38,357 nucleotides of DNA from Candidatus Roizmanbacteria bacterium CG02_land_8_20_14_3_00_36_15 (GTDB lineage: Bacteria > Patescibacteriota > Microgenomatia > UBA1406 > GWC2-37-13): contig PEUF01000051.1 in NCBI GenBank assembly GCA_002780795.1, positions 1 to 38,357 of the forward strand, read 5' to 3'. This document shows positions 1 through 7,515 of the stretch, in pieces. The notes beneath the pieces were generated by a model that worked only from the letters and a program-made list of their open reading frames with translations, did not search any database and was not told the DNA's origin. How positions within the stretch are numbered: position 1 is the first letter of the stretch; each line of letters opens with the position of its first letter. Made by a program: the position numbers and the translations under genes.

Positions 1-33
1 CCATCTTTTTTTTATTAATCTAAGAATTTTCAT
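1..33 (-). CDS. Possible start of a gene running off the left edge
   Basis: An ATG at 33 opens a frame that stays open to the window edge. It encodes eleven residues, MKILRLIKKRW, a basic start like the N-termini of the neighbouring membrane glycosyltransferases. A TATAAT box (49-44 on the minus strand) lies ten bases upstream. It would be the next minus-strand gene after the one ending at 78. The piece is too short to assign a family. Confidence 0.4.
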   Translation of the reverse strand, partial: MKILRLIKKRW

Positions 34-43
34 AGAAAATAGA

Positions 44-49
44 ATTATA
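44..49 (-). promoter_or_regulatory. -10 box for the edge gene
   Basis: TATAAT on the minus strand, ten bases before the ATG at 33. No Shine-Dalgarno sequence is seen between the box and the start. No convincing -35 was identified. Confidence 0.35.
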
Positions 50-77
50 GAACTAATTGCCAAACTATGCAATTTCT

Positions 78-1232
78 TTAAAGAAATGGTCGCCAATTAG
101 AAATCGGCATGGCGTTAAAAACGATAAAGTTCCAACTATAAAAATATATCGCCAGCAAAAGAATCATAAAAACTGTCAGAAATTTTTTACTGGTAAAAAA
201 TTTTTCTAAGCCAATAATCGCCATTGGCCAAAGCGGTAAACTATAACGAGAAATGTCTCGGTGTTGAACCAGGATAATCGCTATATAAAAAACTAATGAA
301 AAATAATAAAGTGAACGATAACGACTATTTTTTAGAGAGTAGACCGTCAGTCCGTAAAGAAAAAAATAAAAAATTATCTCCTCAAGCCAGGCGGTGCCAA
401 CCCAAACTTTCTGGAAGTTGAAAACCGAAAATGGCAGAGCCAGATGAATATTGTCACCGGAATGAAAGTAGGCAAAGAAATCTCCGTATTGCCGGTAATA
501 CCAAGAAAAAACCGCCAACAAAGCTAGAGGAATTAAAAGAACGCTTACCCAAAGCCAGCTGATTTTTTTCATCTTTAACCAGCGTTCCAAAAAAACTAAA
601 ACATAGGCAAAAAAAAGTAAAATTCCCGGCGTCTTTGTCACTACAGCAAAAGCACCAGCTAATCCAGCCCATAGGTAGTTTTCCTTTTCAAAAAAATACA
701 ATGATATTAAAATTAATAAAAGAAACAGGCTTTCCGGTGCGCCAATTGATCGAACTACCAAAAATTTGGGTAAAAAAAGAAAGACGGCTACCAACAATAA
801 AGGTTTCGTAGTTAGTTTAAATTTTTTCAGAAAAAAATAAAAGAAAAGGGAGAGAAAAACCGTGGCAGCCAGATTAACAAAAACCATCGATTTTAAATAT
901 TCTAACCCGTTAACCCGTAAACCCGTTAACCCGACTAACTCTCTAACACCTCTTATTAATATGGGATAAAGCGGTAAGTGGGCAGCGAAGTAGTTAGGAG
1001 AGATCGGCAGTTCAAGACCGATTTTTTCAATCAATTTTGGATTATAAAAAGTTTTGGCGACAATTATATAAAGTGGACCATCAAAGTTTCTATAAACATA
1101 CTGCATGTTTGAGTTTTCGATCTTGAGTCCATACCAAGAACCGACACGCAGTAAAAAAGGTAGCCAAACAACTAAAGTACTAGCTAAAATTACTATGGTT
1201 AAGGTAAAATATGGTGATATGCGTTTCAGCAT
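78..1232 (-). CDS. Membrane GT-C glycosyltransferase, PIG-V/GT39-like
   Basis: A 384-residue polytopic protein with about nine to ten hydrophobic segments. The first is at about residues 9-29 and is followed by a long loop carrying NFDGPLYIIVAK (49-60, Asp51). An acidic residue in this loop is the usual catalytic position of GT-C enzymes that use polyprenyl-phosphate sugars on the outer face. A late HRDISRYSLP stretch resembles the PIG-V/mannosyltransferase group. The ATG at 1232 is the only Met near the N-terminus and has a TACAAT box seven bases upstream. Its first 14 bases overlap the first bases of the divergent gene at 1219. Residues 100-111 are encoded by an octamer tandem repeat (902-933). 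Donor and acceptor sugars cannot be read from sequence. Confidence 0.8.
   Translation of the reverse strand: MLKRISPYFTLTIVILASTLVVWLPFLLRVGSWYGLKIENSNMQYVYRNFDGPLYIIVAKTFYNPKLIEKIGLELPISPNYFAAHLPLYPILIRGVRELVGLTGLRVNGLEYLKSMVFVNLAATVFLSLFFYFFLKKFKLTTKPLLLVAVFLFLPKFLVVRSIGAPESLFLLLILISLYFFEKENYLWAGLAGAFAVVTKTPGILLFFAYVLVFLERWLKMKKISWLWVSVLLIPLALLAVFSWYYRQYGDFFAYFHSGDNIHLALPFSVFNFQKVWVGTAWLEEIIFYFFLYGLTVYSLKNSRYRSLYYFSLVFYIAIILVQHRDISRYSLPLWPMAIIGLEKFFTSKKFLTVFMILLLAIYFYSWNFIVFNAMPISNWRPFL
902..933. repeat. Octamer tandem repeat inside a coding region
   Basis: Four octamers in a row: CTAACCCG, TTAACCCG, TAAACCCG and TTAACCCG, with a degenerate fifth (ACTAACTC) after them. On the minus strand they encode about residues 100-111 of the glycosyltransferase, in the loop before its second membrane segment. 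The unit resembles the TTAACCTG units at 36897-36944. Confidence 0.75.
1205..1210 (+). promoter_or_regulatory. -10 box for the gene at 1219
   Basis: TAAAAT, eight bases before the ATG at 1219. It lies inside the 5' coding part of the divergent gene at 78-1232. No Shine-Dalgarno sequence fits between the box and the start, so a leaderless or nearly leaderless mRNA is inferred. Confidence 0.5.
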
Positions 1233-2688
1233 TAAAAATATTGTAGCAAAAAATAAACTGGTTATTCTATTAATCCTCGTTGGTATTTTCTTAAGACTTT
1301 ATAAACTGAATGAATTCGCCACCTTCCTAGGCGACCAGGGACGGGACGCCATCATTATAAAAAGAATCATCACTTTTGAACATTTTCCCGCCATTGGGCC
1401 GACCTCATCTGTCGGTCAGGTTTTCTTAGGACCGTTTTTTTATTATCTCATGGCCCCTTTTCTTTTTTTATTTAGATTAAATCCTTTAGGTCTGGCTTTT
1501 GGTTTATCGTTTCTTTCAATCGTTGGACTAATCGCTGCCTACCTCATTGTTAGAAAAGAAATTAACAAAAAAGTTGCTTTGTTTTTTCTCGTTTTGTCAG
1601 TTTTTTCCGCTACCCAGATCGAGTTTGCCCGCTTTTCTTGGAACCCCAATCTGTTACCAATTTTTTCTTTTTTAACCCTCTACTTTTTATACCGATCGAT
1701 TGTTACTAAAAAATATATCTGGCCGATTTTATTTGGGGCTTTTTTATCTTTCTCGATCCAACTCCATTACTTAGCTTTGTTCCTTTTTATACCAATCTTT
1801 ATTTTCTTCATCGCTAATGGATTTAAAGATAAAAAGTTCTCAATTTCCCAGTTTCCCAACTTCTTAATCTCTGGTGCTTCATTTATATTATTTTCCTCAC
1901 CACTGATTATCTTTGATTTAAAACATAATTTTCTTAACACCAAAAACTTTATCAAGATCTTTACCGAACAAAAAGTTATTGCCTACTCTCCTCCCCTTGA
2001 TCGACTGTTAACCACAATTAACTCATTTTTCTCACCCATCCTTAGGGTTAATTTCAACCCAATCTTAACTCTATTAACTTTCCTCGTTTTAATTATTTAT
2101 TTTTTCAAAAATAAATCTTTTAATAAAAATCTTTTTCTCCAACTTAATTTTTTAAATTTTTTTTTGTATATTTTCGTTTTTAGTCTTTTAAACAGTTTTC
2201 GTTATCCTCATTATTACGGACAAATTTATCTTAGTTTTTTTCTTATTCTGGCTTTTATTTCATCTCAATGGTCTAAACACCGATGGACGAAGTTTATTGT
2301 TATTGGACTCTTTATTGGTTATATCGCTCTCAATAGCCGAAATTATATTTTCCTTTATAAACAAGGTAATCGACAAATCTGGAGAGCAAAAATAGTCGCC
2401 CAAAGCATTATTAAACAAAAACCGCAAATTCCTTATCAAGTTGTCCCAATTTCTTATACGGAAATGGATAGGCATATTCGATACTTTTTAGAGATAATGG
2501 GGAAAACGCCCCTTTCAGATGAAAGTTCTGAACAACCAAAAGAGCTGTATATATTGTGTTATGAAAAAGAATGTGATGCTCTCAACCATCCCCAATGGCA
2601 GATTGCCGCTTTTAAAAATAAAAAGGTTGAAAAAATTTGGAAAGTTGATAGAGTTAAAATTTATAAACTGATTCACAAAAATAAATAA
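1219..2688 (+). CDS. GT39-family membrane glycosyltransferase
   Basis: About 489 residues when read from the ATG at 1219. A longer frame begins at 1105 but would overlap the opposite gene by 128 bases, and the N-terminus at 1219 (MRFSIKN, then a hydrophobic helix) matches the paralogues. After the first helix come FLRLYKLNEF and GDQGRDAII (Asp39, Asp43), the acidic first-loop motif of this paralogue group, then AIGPTSS and FLGPFFYYLMAPF. The protein aligns by eye with the gene at 17631 and the broken gene at 9557-10870. The expected reaction is transfer of a sugar from a polyprenyl-phosphate carrier to an outer-surface acceptor. The next gene, a polyprenyl-phosphate sugar synthase, starts 32 bases downstream and may supply the donor. 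Confidence 0.85.
   Translation: MRFSIKNIVAKNKLVILLILVGIFLRLYKLNEFATFLGDQGRDAIIIKRIITFEHFPAIGPTSSVGQVFLGPFFYYLMAPFLFLFRLNPLGLAFGLSFLSIVGLIAAYLIVRKEINKKVALFFLVLSVFSATQIEFARFSWNPNLLPIFSFLTLYFLYRSIVTKKYIWPILFGAFLSFSIQLHYLALFLFIPIFIFFIANGFKDKKFSISQFPNFLISGASFILFSSPLIIFDLKHNFLNTKNFIKIFTEQKVIAYSPPLDRLLTTINSFFSPILRVNFNPILTLLTFLVLIIYFFKNKSFNKNLFLQLNFLNFFLYIFVFSLLNSFRYPHYYGQIYLSFFLILAFISSQWSKHRWTKFIVIGLFIGYIALNSRNYIFLYKQGNRQIWRAKIVAQSIIKQKPQIPYQVVPISYTEMDRHIRYFLEIMGKTPLSDESSEQPKELYILCYEKECDALNHPQWQIAAFKNKKVEKIWKVDRVKIYKLIHKNK
1240..1245 (-). promoter_or_regulatory. -10 box for the gene starting at 1232
   Basis: TACAAT on the minus strand, exactly seven bases before the ATG at 1232. It lies inside the coding sequence of the plus-strand gene that starts at 1219. 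The two divergent promoters are therefore each embedded in the other gene. Confidence 0.5.
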
Positions 2689-2695
2689 AATAGGT

Positions 2696-2712
2696 GTCAC
2701 GAATGAGGTGAC
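2696..2712 (+). promoter_or_regulatory. Shine-Dalgarno site in a small hairpin
   Basis: GAGGTGA (2705-2711) lies nine bases before the ATG at 2721 and is the clearest ribosome-binding site in the window. It overlaps a five-pair stem, GTCAC (2696-2700) with GTGAC (2708-2712). The stem is short, so an effect on translation is only a possibility. It contrasts with operon-leading genes, which lack such a site. Confidence 0.5.
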
Positions 2713-2720
2713 TCTCCAAT

Positions 2721-3467
2721 ATGAACATTTCTTTAATAATACCGTGCTATAACGAAGAGATCAATATTCAAAAAGGTGTTTTGGATAAAATTGGTAATTT
2801 CACTAGCAATAATGCGACTTTTCTTGAGGTAATTATTATTGACGACGGATCTTCAGATAGTTCAAAAAAAATAATCAAAGAAAAATATCTCAAAACTTTC
2901 CCCAAATTTAAATTATTAGAAAATAAACACCAAGGTAAAGCTTTTGCTATCATTAACGGAATTAAAATTGCTCAAGGAGACTGGGTGATGTTTTCCGACA
3001 TTGACTTAGCTACGCCACTTGAGGAATCTGAAAAATTAATTATTCCAGCTAAAAAAAATATTTCAATCATTATCGGATCCCGCAACAGTCAAAGAGCCGG
3101 CGCGCCAATTCTTCGTAAGTTAATGGCAGTTGGTTTAATTTTGATTAGGAATCTTTTTCTTAATTTAAAAGGAATAAAGGATACCCAATGTGGTTTTAAA
3201 CTATTTAAAAAATCAGCCGCTTTAAAAATCATCAACCGATTAAGAGTCTTTCATAACAATCGCCAGGCTTATGGTTCGTCGGTGACCGCCGGTTTTGATC
3301 TCGAGTTTTTGTTTTTGGCAGCAAAACTGGGATATCAAATCGTTGAAGTTCCGGTTAGCTGGCGTCATGTGGAAACAAAAAACGTCGCTTTTGTAAAAGA
3401 TACGCTGGAAACCTTGAAAGACATTATTAAAATAAAGTATTTTAACCTAACTGGCAGTTATAACTAA
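2721..3467 (+). CDS. GT2 polyprenyl-phosphate sugar synthase (DPG/DPM-like)
   Basis: A 248-residue, mostly soluble GT-A enzyme. It shows the family start ISLIIPCYNEE, nucleotide-sugar binding IIIDDGSSD (Asp41-42), the metal-binding FSDIDLATP (Asp93, Asp95) and DTQCGFKLF (154-162). The last is typical of dolichyl-phosphate glucose/mannose synthase relatives (ALG5/DPM1 type). It should charge polyprenyl phosphate with a hexose from a nucleotide sugar on the inner membrane face, providing donors for GT39 enzymes such as its upstream neighbour. The start has a strong Shine-Dalgarno sequence. The sugar, glucose or mannose, is not decided by the sequence. Confidence 0.85.
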   Translation: MNISLIIPCYNEEINIQKGVLDKIGNFTSNNATFLEVIIIDDGSSDSSKKIIKEKYLKTFPKFKLLENKHQGKAFAIINGIKIAQGDWVMFSDIDLATPLEESEKLIIPAKKNISIIIGSRNSQRAGAPILRKLMAVGLILIRNLFLNLKGIKDTQCGFKLFKKSAALKIINRLRVFHNNRQAYGSSVTAGFDLEFLFLAAKLGYQIVEVPVSWRHVETKNVAFVKDTLETLKDIIKIKYFNLTGSYN

Positions 3468-3573
3468 ACCTAATGTTTCACGAGACTAGAAAGATTAATG
3501 AATAAAGCAAAACCACATCTTAAAGAGCATCTAATCCCCGCAATGAATTCTAATTTCCGATAAAATTATTTAA
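3468..3573. other. Intergenic gap of 106 bases
   Basis: I see no terminator hairpin or supported gene here. A 21-codon frame at 3498-3563 has no ribosome-binding site and ends in the -10 box of the next gene, so it is probably chance. The right end holds the promoter of the gene at 3574. Confidence 0.5.
3561..3566 (+). promoter_or_regulatory. -10 box for the gene at 3574
   Basis: TAAAAT, exactly seven bases before the ATG. No Shine-Dalgarno sequence and no recognisable -35 at standard spacing. Fits a leaderless start. Confidence 0.55.
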
Positions 3574-5037
3574 ATGAAAAAACGCTTTAAAAAATTTATT
3601 AAAAACCACTGGCTTTTCGTTTTGTTTTTAGTCAGTTACTCCACCGCTCTTTTCTATAAGGTAATCGCCCATCCGACACCTTTTTACGACTGGGACGAGT
3701 CGCTTTATATCCAAACTGGGCTGGAAATGTTCAAGAGAAGATTCTTCTTGTTCCCTCTCTGGCAGGGAAAAATTTGGTTTGATAAACCACCGTTGGTGCC
3801 TTTTTTATATGCTTTAGTAACCAAAGTGTTTTTCTTCATCGCTCCGGAAATCTCTACCCGTCTTTTTACTATCGTCATTGCTCTTATTATTTTAACCTTT
3901 GTTTATGCCATCTATAACAGAATTATAAAAAACTCTTTTCTGACGACTTTAATAACGTTGTTGACGGCTGTCGTCCCGATCTTCCTACAACGAGCCCAGG
4001 TGGTTAATCTTGACTCTTTTCTCCTTTTAGGCTGGTTGGGTTATCTATTGTTTATGGATAATTTCTGGTGGGGGCTTTTTTTCCTTTTTGTGGCGGTGTT
4101 TAGTAAATCTCTTATCGGTTTTTATCCGGTGTCAATTTTCACCGGCTATTATTTCTATCTTTATTTTAAAAAAGAGATTGGTTTTAAAAAATTGAAATCC
4201 GTCCTGGTCAAAATCTTTGTCCAATCGTCGATATTACTTAGCTGGTTTATCCTCATGTATCTTAAGTTCGGTCAAATATTCTGGAAGATGCAGATAGTTG
4301 AAAGCCATTTCCGCCGCGTGACCGCTTCAATCGAGTTTCACTTCGGCGAGCACCTTTTTTATATTAATTTAGTCAGGGATCAGTTGGGTATATTTTTCTA
4401 CCTTTCCTTATTGGGGGTTTTAATTATTTCCGTCCAATATCTGCAAGGTAAGTTATCGGCAAAAAACATCTTTTACGGACTTTATCTTCTTCCTTGGTTT
4501 ATCTTTCTCAACGCCACCAAAACAAAGATTTTTTGGTATCTCTTTGCCACTATTCCCCAGTTTGCTTTTTTAACCTTTTATCCTTTGGTTTTTTTAAAAA
4601 ATAAAAAAGTTCTCTTTACGTTGTTGACGGCAATGTTGATGATCATTGTCCTATATCAAACTATATTAAAACAAAAACTTTTCACGACTTTTTATTCTCA
4701 ATACGATTCTTATTATGATCTGGCGATCACCACTAAAAAAAACTGTGACAGTCTAACTCTACTAATTGATAAAAAAACCCGGGGCGATTTTGCTACTTTA
4801 GATCGAATGGGTCTGTTGATTACCACCACTAAGTGGTGGGGTAATCATCCGGCCATCGTTTATTACTCCGGCAAGCCGACAGATTTCATTTTCGACAAAC
4901 AAGAGTTCATTAACAAAATGCCAAATTTAACAAAAGATTCTTGCCTGGCTGCTTCCGATGAAGATCTTAACTTCAGCCGCCAATCACTCAAATTACTGGG
5001 AAAATTCGGCCAGATCCGTTTACTAAAGAAGATTTAA
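3574..5037 (+). CDS. GT39-family (ArnT-like) membrane glycosyltransferase
   Basis: A 487-residue polytopic protein. After a first helix (residues 13-31) the outer loop holds FYDWDESLYIQTG (Asp39, Asp41, Glu42), the acidic catalytic motif of PMT/ArnT enzymes. It is followed by IWFDKPPLVPFLYA (Asp70-Lys-Pro-Pro), a hallmark of the ArnT/PMT_2 group. About ten further hydrophobic segments follow, then a soluble C-terminal part from about residue 385. It would move a sugar from a polyprenyl-phosphate carrier to a lipid or protein on the outer face. It is convergent with the next gene, and the two stop codons overlap over 5034-5037. Confidence 0.85.
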   Translation: MKKRFKKFIKNHWLFVLFLVSYSTALFYKVIAHPTPFYDWDESLYIQTGLEMFKRRFFLFPLWQGKIWFDKPPLVPFLYALVTKVFFFIAPEISTRLFTIVIALIILTFVYAIYNRIIKNSFLTTLITLLTAVVPIFLQRAQVVNLDSFLLLGWLGYLLFMDNFWWGLFFLFVAVFSKSLIGFYPVSIFTGYYFYLYFKKEIGFKKLKSVLVKIFVQSSILLSWFILMYLKFGQIFWKMQIVESHFRRVTASIEFHFGEHLFYINLVRDQLGIFFYLSLLGVLIISVQYLQGKLSAKNIFYGLYLLPWFIFLNATKTKIFWYLFATIPQFAFLTFYPLVFLKNKKVLFTLLTAMLMIIVLYQTILKQKLFTTFYSQYDSYYDLAITTKKNCDSLTLLIDKKTRGDFATLDRMGLLITTTKWWGNHPAIVYYSGKPTDFIFDKQEFINKMPNLTKDSCLAASDEDLNFSRQSLKLLGKFGQIRLLKKI

Positions 5038-5966
5038 TTGTGAAAACCGATGGTTGATTCGATAATATAAGACGGTCTTTGTTTTACCTCGTCATAGATT
5101 CTTTTAATATATTCGCCCATTACCCCCATGGAGAACAACTGTAAACCGCCGATAAAAACCAGCAGCATCACCGTGGTGGCAAAACCGGGGACGCGGTTAT
5201 AGTTGGTAGTAAAAAATTTCATATAAACCACCCATATCGCGGCCAAAAAGGAAAAAATTATTGAAGACAAACCTAAATAGAACATGAACTTAAACGGCAC
5301 ATATGAAAAAGAAAAGATCCCGTCAAAAGCTAACTTGAGTAATTTTTTAAAGGTATACCTGCTTTCTCCGGCCAAGCGCGCCTCGCGTTCATATTCAAGC
5401 CCGATCTGTTTGAAACCGACCCAACTTCGCAGTCCCCGAATAAATCTATTTCTTTCCGGCAAAAGATTGATCGCCTGGACCACTCGTTTTTTCATAATAC
5501 AAAAATCACCACTGTCTAAAGGAATATCAATCTCGGCAATCATTTTTAAAAAACGATAGTAAGTAGCAAAAGCCAACTTCATTAAAAATGATTCCTTTCT
5601 TTTTGTACGGATAGCGTAAACAACGTCATATCCTTCTTCGGCTTTTTTAAAGAATTTGGGTAAAAGTTCTGGTGGGTCTTGGAGATCGGCATCAATGACC
5701 GCCACCAATTCTCCTTGAGCATATTTTAAGCCAGCGGAAACCGCCATCTGGTGACCAAAGTTTTTGGAAAAATTAATTACCTTGACCTGTTGATTGCTTT
5801 GATTGAGCTCCACTAGTTTGGGCAGGGTTGTATCACTCGAACCATCGTTGACAAAAATCAGCTCATGTTCTTTTTTCAATGACCTAACTACCTTATTTAA
5901 TCTTTGGTAAAGAGTGGTAATATTTTTTTCTTCGTTGTAAACGGGAATAATGATTGAATAGTCCAT
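5034..5966 (-). CDS. GT2 polyprenyl-phosphate glycosyltransferase with two C-terminal helices (GtrB/ArnC-like)
   Basis: 310 residues from the ATG at 5966. The frame extends eight codons further, but MDYSIIIPVYNEE is the family start and a TATAAT box lies seven bases before it. Motifs include VNDGSSD (Asp41), the metal-binding VIDADLQDPPE (Asp92, Asp94, then QDPPE), an acceptor-side QLFSMGVMGEY segment and a closing RPSYIIEST. Two membrane helices lie at about 228-255 and 265-290. This is the bactoprenol-phosphate glucosyltransferase (GtrB/YfdH/ArnC) layout, which charges undecaprenyl phosphate from a nucleotide sugar. It is a second, membrane-anchored donor-maker beside the soluble type at 2721, suggesting two different lipid-linked sugars. 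Confidence 0.88.
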   Translation of the reverse strand: MDYSIIIPVYNEEKNITTLYQRLNKVVRSLKKEHELIFVNDGSSDTTLPKLVELNQSNQQVKVINFSKNFGHQMAVSAGLKYAQGELVAVIDADLQDPPELLPKFFKKAEEGYDVVYAIRTKRKESFLMKLAFATYYRFLKMIAEIDIPLDSGDFCIMKKRVVQAINLLPERNRFIRGLRSWVGFKQIGLEYEREARLAGESRYTFKKLLKLAFDGIFSFSYVPFKFMFYLGLSSIIFSFLAAIWVVYMKFFTTNYNRVPGFATTVMLLVFIGGLQLFSMGVMGEYIKRIYDEVKQRPSYIIESTIGFHN

Positions 5967-5973
5967 AATTAGT

Positions 5974-5983
5974 ATTATATAAT
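5974..5983. promoter_or_regulatory. Two-way -10 box between divergent genes
   Basis: ATTATATAAT is a perfect 10-base palindrome that gives a TATAAT in both directions. On the minus strand TATAAT (5979-5974) ends seven bases before the ATG at 5966. On the plus strand TATAAT (5978-5983) ends 17 bases before the ATG at 6001. The whole gap is only 34 bases. Confidence 0.5.
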
Positions 5984-6000
5984 AGTTCAATTATTCTACT

Positions 6001-7515
6001 ATGTTTAATTACCAGGATATTATCTCTTTCTTCAAAAAAAAATTTAATCGAAAAGATCTTTTACTAATAGTTTTTTTAACGTTTTTATACCTGGTCAGCA
6101 GAATCGTTAACCTGGACAAATTTCCCATTTTCACCGATGAAGGCATCTATATCCACTGGGCCAAGATCGCCTGGCATGATGCCAGCTGGCGGTTTATCTC
6201 GCTCACTGACGGTAAACAACCGCTGCAGACCTGGGCAACCATCCCTTTTCTAAAACTTTTTCCCGGTAACGCTCTTCTGGCCGGCCGCCTGTTTTCTGTC
6301 GGTGCCGGATTTGCCGCTTTAGCCGGAGTTTTTAGTCTACTTTACTATCTCTTTGGTAAAAAGGCCGCTTTCCTGGGATCGTTTTTCTATATTATCACTC
6401 CTTATTTTCTCTTTTATGACCGGCTGGCTCTCACTGATTCTGCCGTTAACGCCACCTCAATCTGGGTACTGTTTTTTTCAATTTTAATGATCAAAACGTT
6501 GAGACTAGATATCGCTTTATTGTTTGGATTATTAGGAGGAATGACTCTTTTAACCAAATCTTCAACGAAAATGTTTTTGCTACTTTCTTTATTATCACCA
6601 ATAATTTTGATTGGTAGCTCCGGACTCAAAAAAAATTTATTGAAATCTATCAACTATCTAATTTTGTTTGTCGTTGTCGGCTTTTTATCTTTAGTTATAT
6701 ACAATGTCCAGAGACTGTCCCCTTTTCTTCATTATGTGGCCGAAAAAAATACCACTTTTGTTATGACTTTTTCAGAGTTTATCAAGGCGCCTTTTTCCAT
6801 CGTGGCCGGCAATATAAAGATCGTTCCTTGGTATATTTTCTGGGAAGCTGGTTGGTTAATACCGATCTTAGGAATTATCGGTCTTTTTTCTCTTTATAAA
6901 AAAAATCGTGGACTGGCTATCTATTTTTTTCTCTGGCTGCTTCTTCCTTTTCTGGCTATCTGCTTTTTTTCAAAAGTTGTCTTCCCTCGTTACCTAATTT
7001 TTTTTGCCAGTCTCCTGCTCATCCTTGCCAGCTACCAACTGAAACAGTTGCCTAAAAAGATCTTATTAGTCATATTTGTTCTATTAACGGTTTTTTTGCT
7101 CTACCTAAACTATCCTATTATTTTTAATTTTAAATCCATCTCTTTTCCGCCAGTTGATCGCGGTCAGTACATCGAAGGGCCACCGGCCGGTTGGGGAACA
7201 AAAGAAATCATCGATTACACACGAAATAAATCAATAATTAAACCGGTAATCATTTTAGCCGAGGGGAACTTTGGTTTGATTGCCGACATGCTAGATGTTT
7301 TTATAAAAAAAGACGATCGGATTGAGATTAGAGGCTACTGGCCATTGGAGGAAAAAAATCTTGTAGAAAACCAAAAGGAACTTGAACAAAAATATGTCTA
7401 CGTTGTCTTTCCCCACCGTGATCAATTTCCCCAAAACTGGCCGATAAGGTTGATTAAAAGATTCGATAAACCAACCAATAAATCAGCGATTTATTTTTTC
7501 GAACTGCAAAAATGA
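6001..7515 (+). CDS. GT39-family membrane glycosyltransferase
   Basis: A 504-residue polytopic protein. The first helix ends in SRIVNLDKFPIF, then TDEGIYIHWAKIA (Asp46, Glu47), the PMT-type acidic motif in the first outer loop. It is followed by DGKQPLQTW, equivalent to the GKPPL stretch of relatives. A soluble C-terminal part (from about 380) includes ADMLDVFIKKDDRIEIRGYW. Expected role: sugar transfer from a polyprenyl-phosphate donor on the outer membrane face. The stop overlaps the start of the next gene as ATGA (7512-7515), so the two are probably co-translated and may act together. Confidence 0.85.
   Translation: MFNYQDIISFFKKKFNRKDLLLIVFLTFLYLVSRIVNLDKFPIFTDEGIYIHWAKIAWHDASWRFISLTDGKQPLQTWATIPFLKLFPGNALLAGRLFSVGAGFAALAGVFSLLYYLFGKKAAFLGSFFYIITPYFLFYDRLALTDSAVNATSIWVLFFSILMIKTLRLDIALLFGLLGGMTLLTKSSTKMFLLLSLLSPIILIGSSGLKKNLLKSINYLILFVVVGFLSLVIYNVQRLSPFLHYVAEKNTTFVMTFSEFIKAPFSIVAGNIKIVPWYIFWEAGWLIPILGIIGLFSLYKKNRGLAIYFFLWLLLPFLAICFFSKVVFPRYLIFFASLLLILASYQLKQLPKKILLVIFVLLTVFLLYLNYPIIFNFKSISFPPVDRGQYIEGPPAGWGTKEIIDYTRNKSIIKPVIILAEGNFGLIADMLDVFIKKDDRIEIRGYWPLEEKNLVENQKELEQKYVYVVFPHRDQFPQNWPIRLIKRFDKPTNKSAIYFFELQK

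Noticed and set aside
1105-1218. Longer N-terminus for the GT39 gene at 1219
   Set aside because: The added residues are polar and unlike the paralogues, and they would overlap the opposite gene by 128 bases.
3498-3563. 21-codon frame in the gap before 3574
   Set aside because: No ribosome-binding site, no likeness to known peptides, and it ends in the next gene's -10 box.
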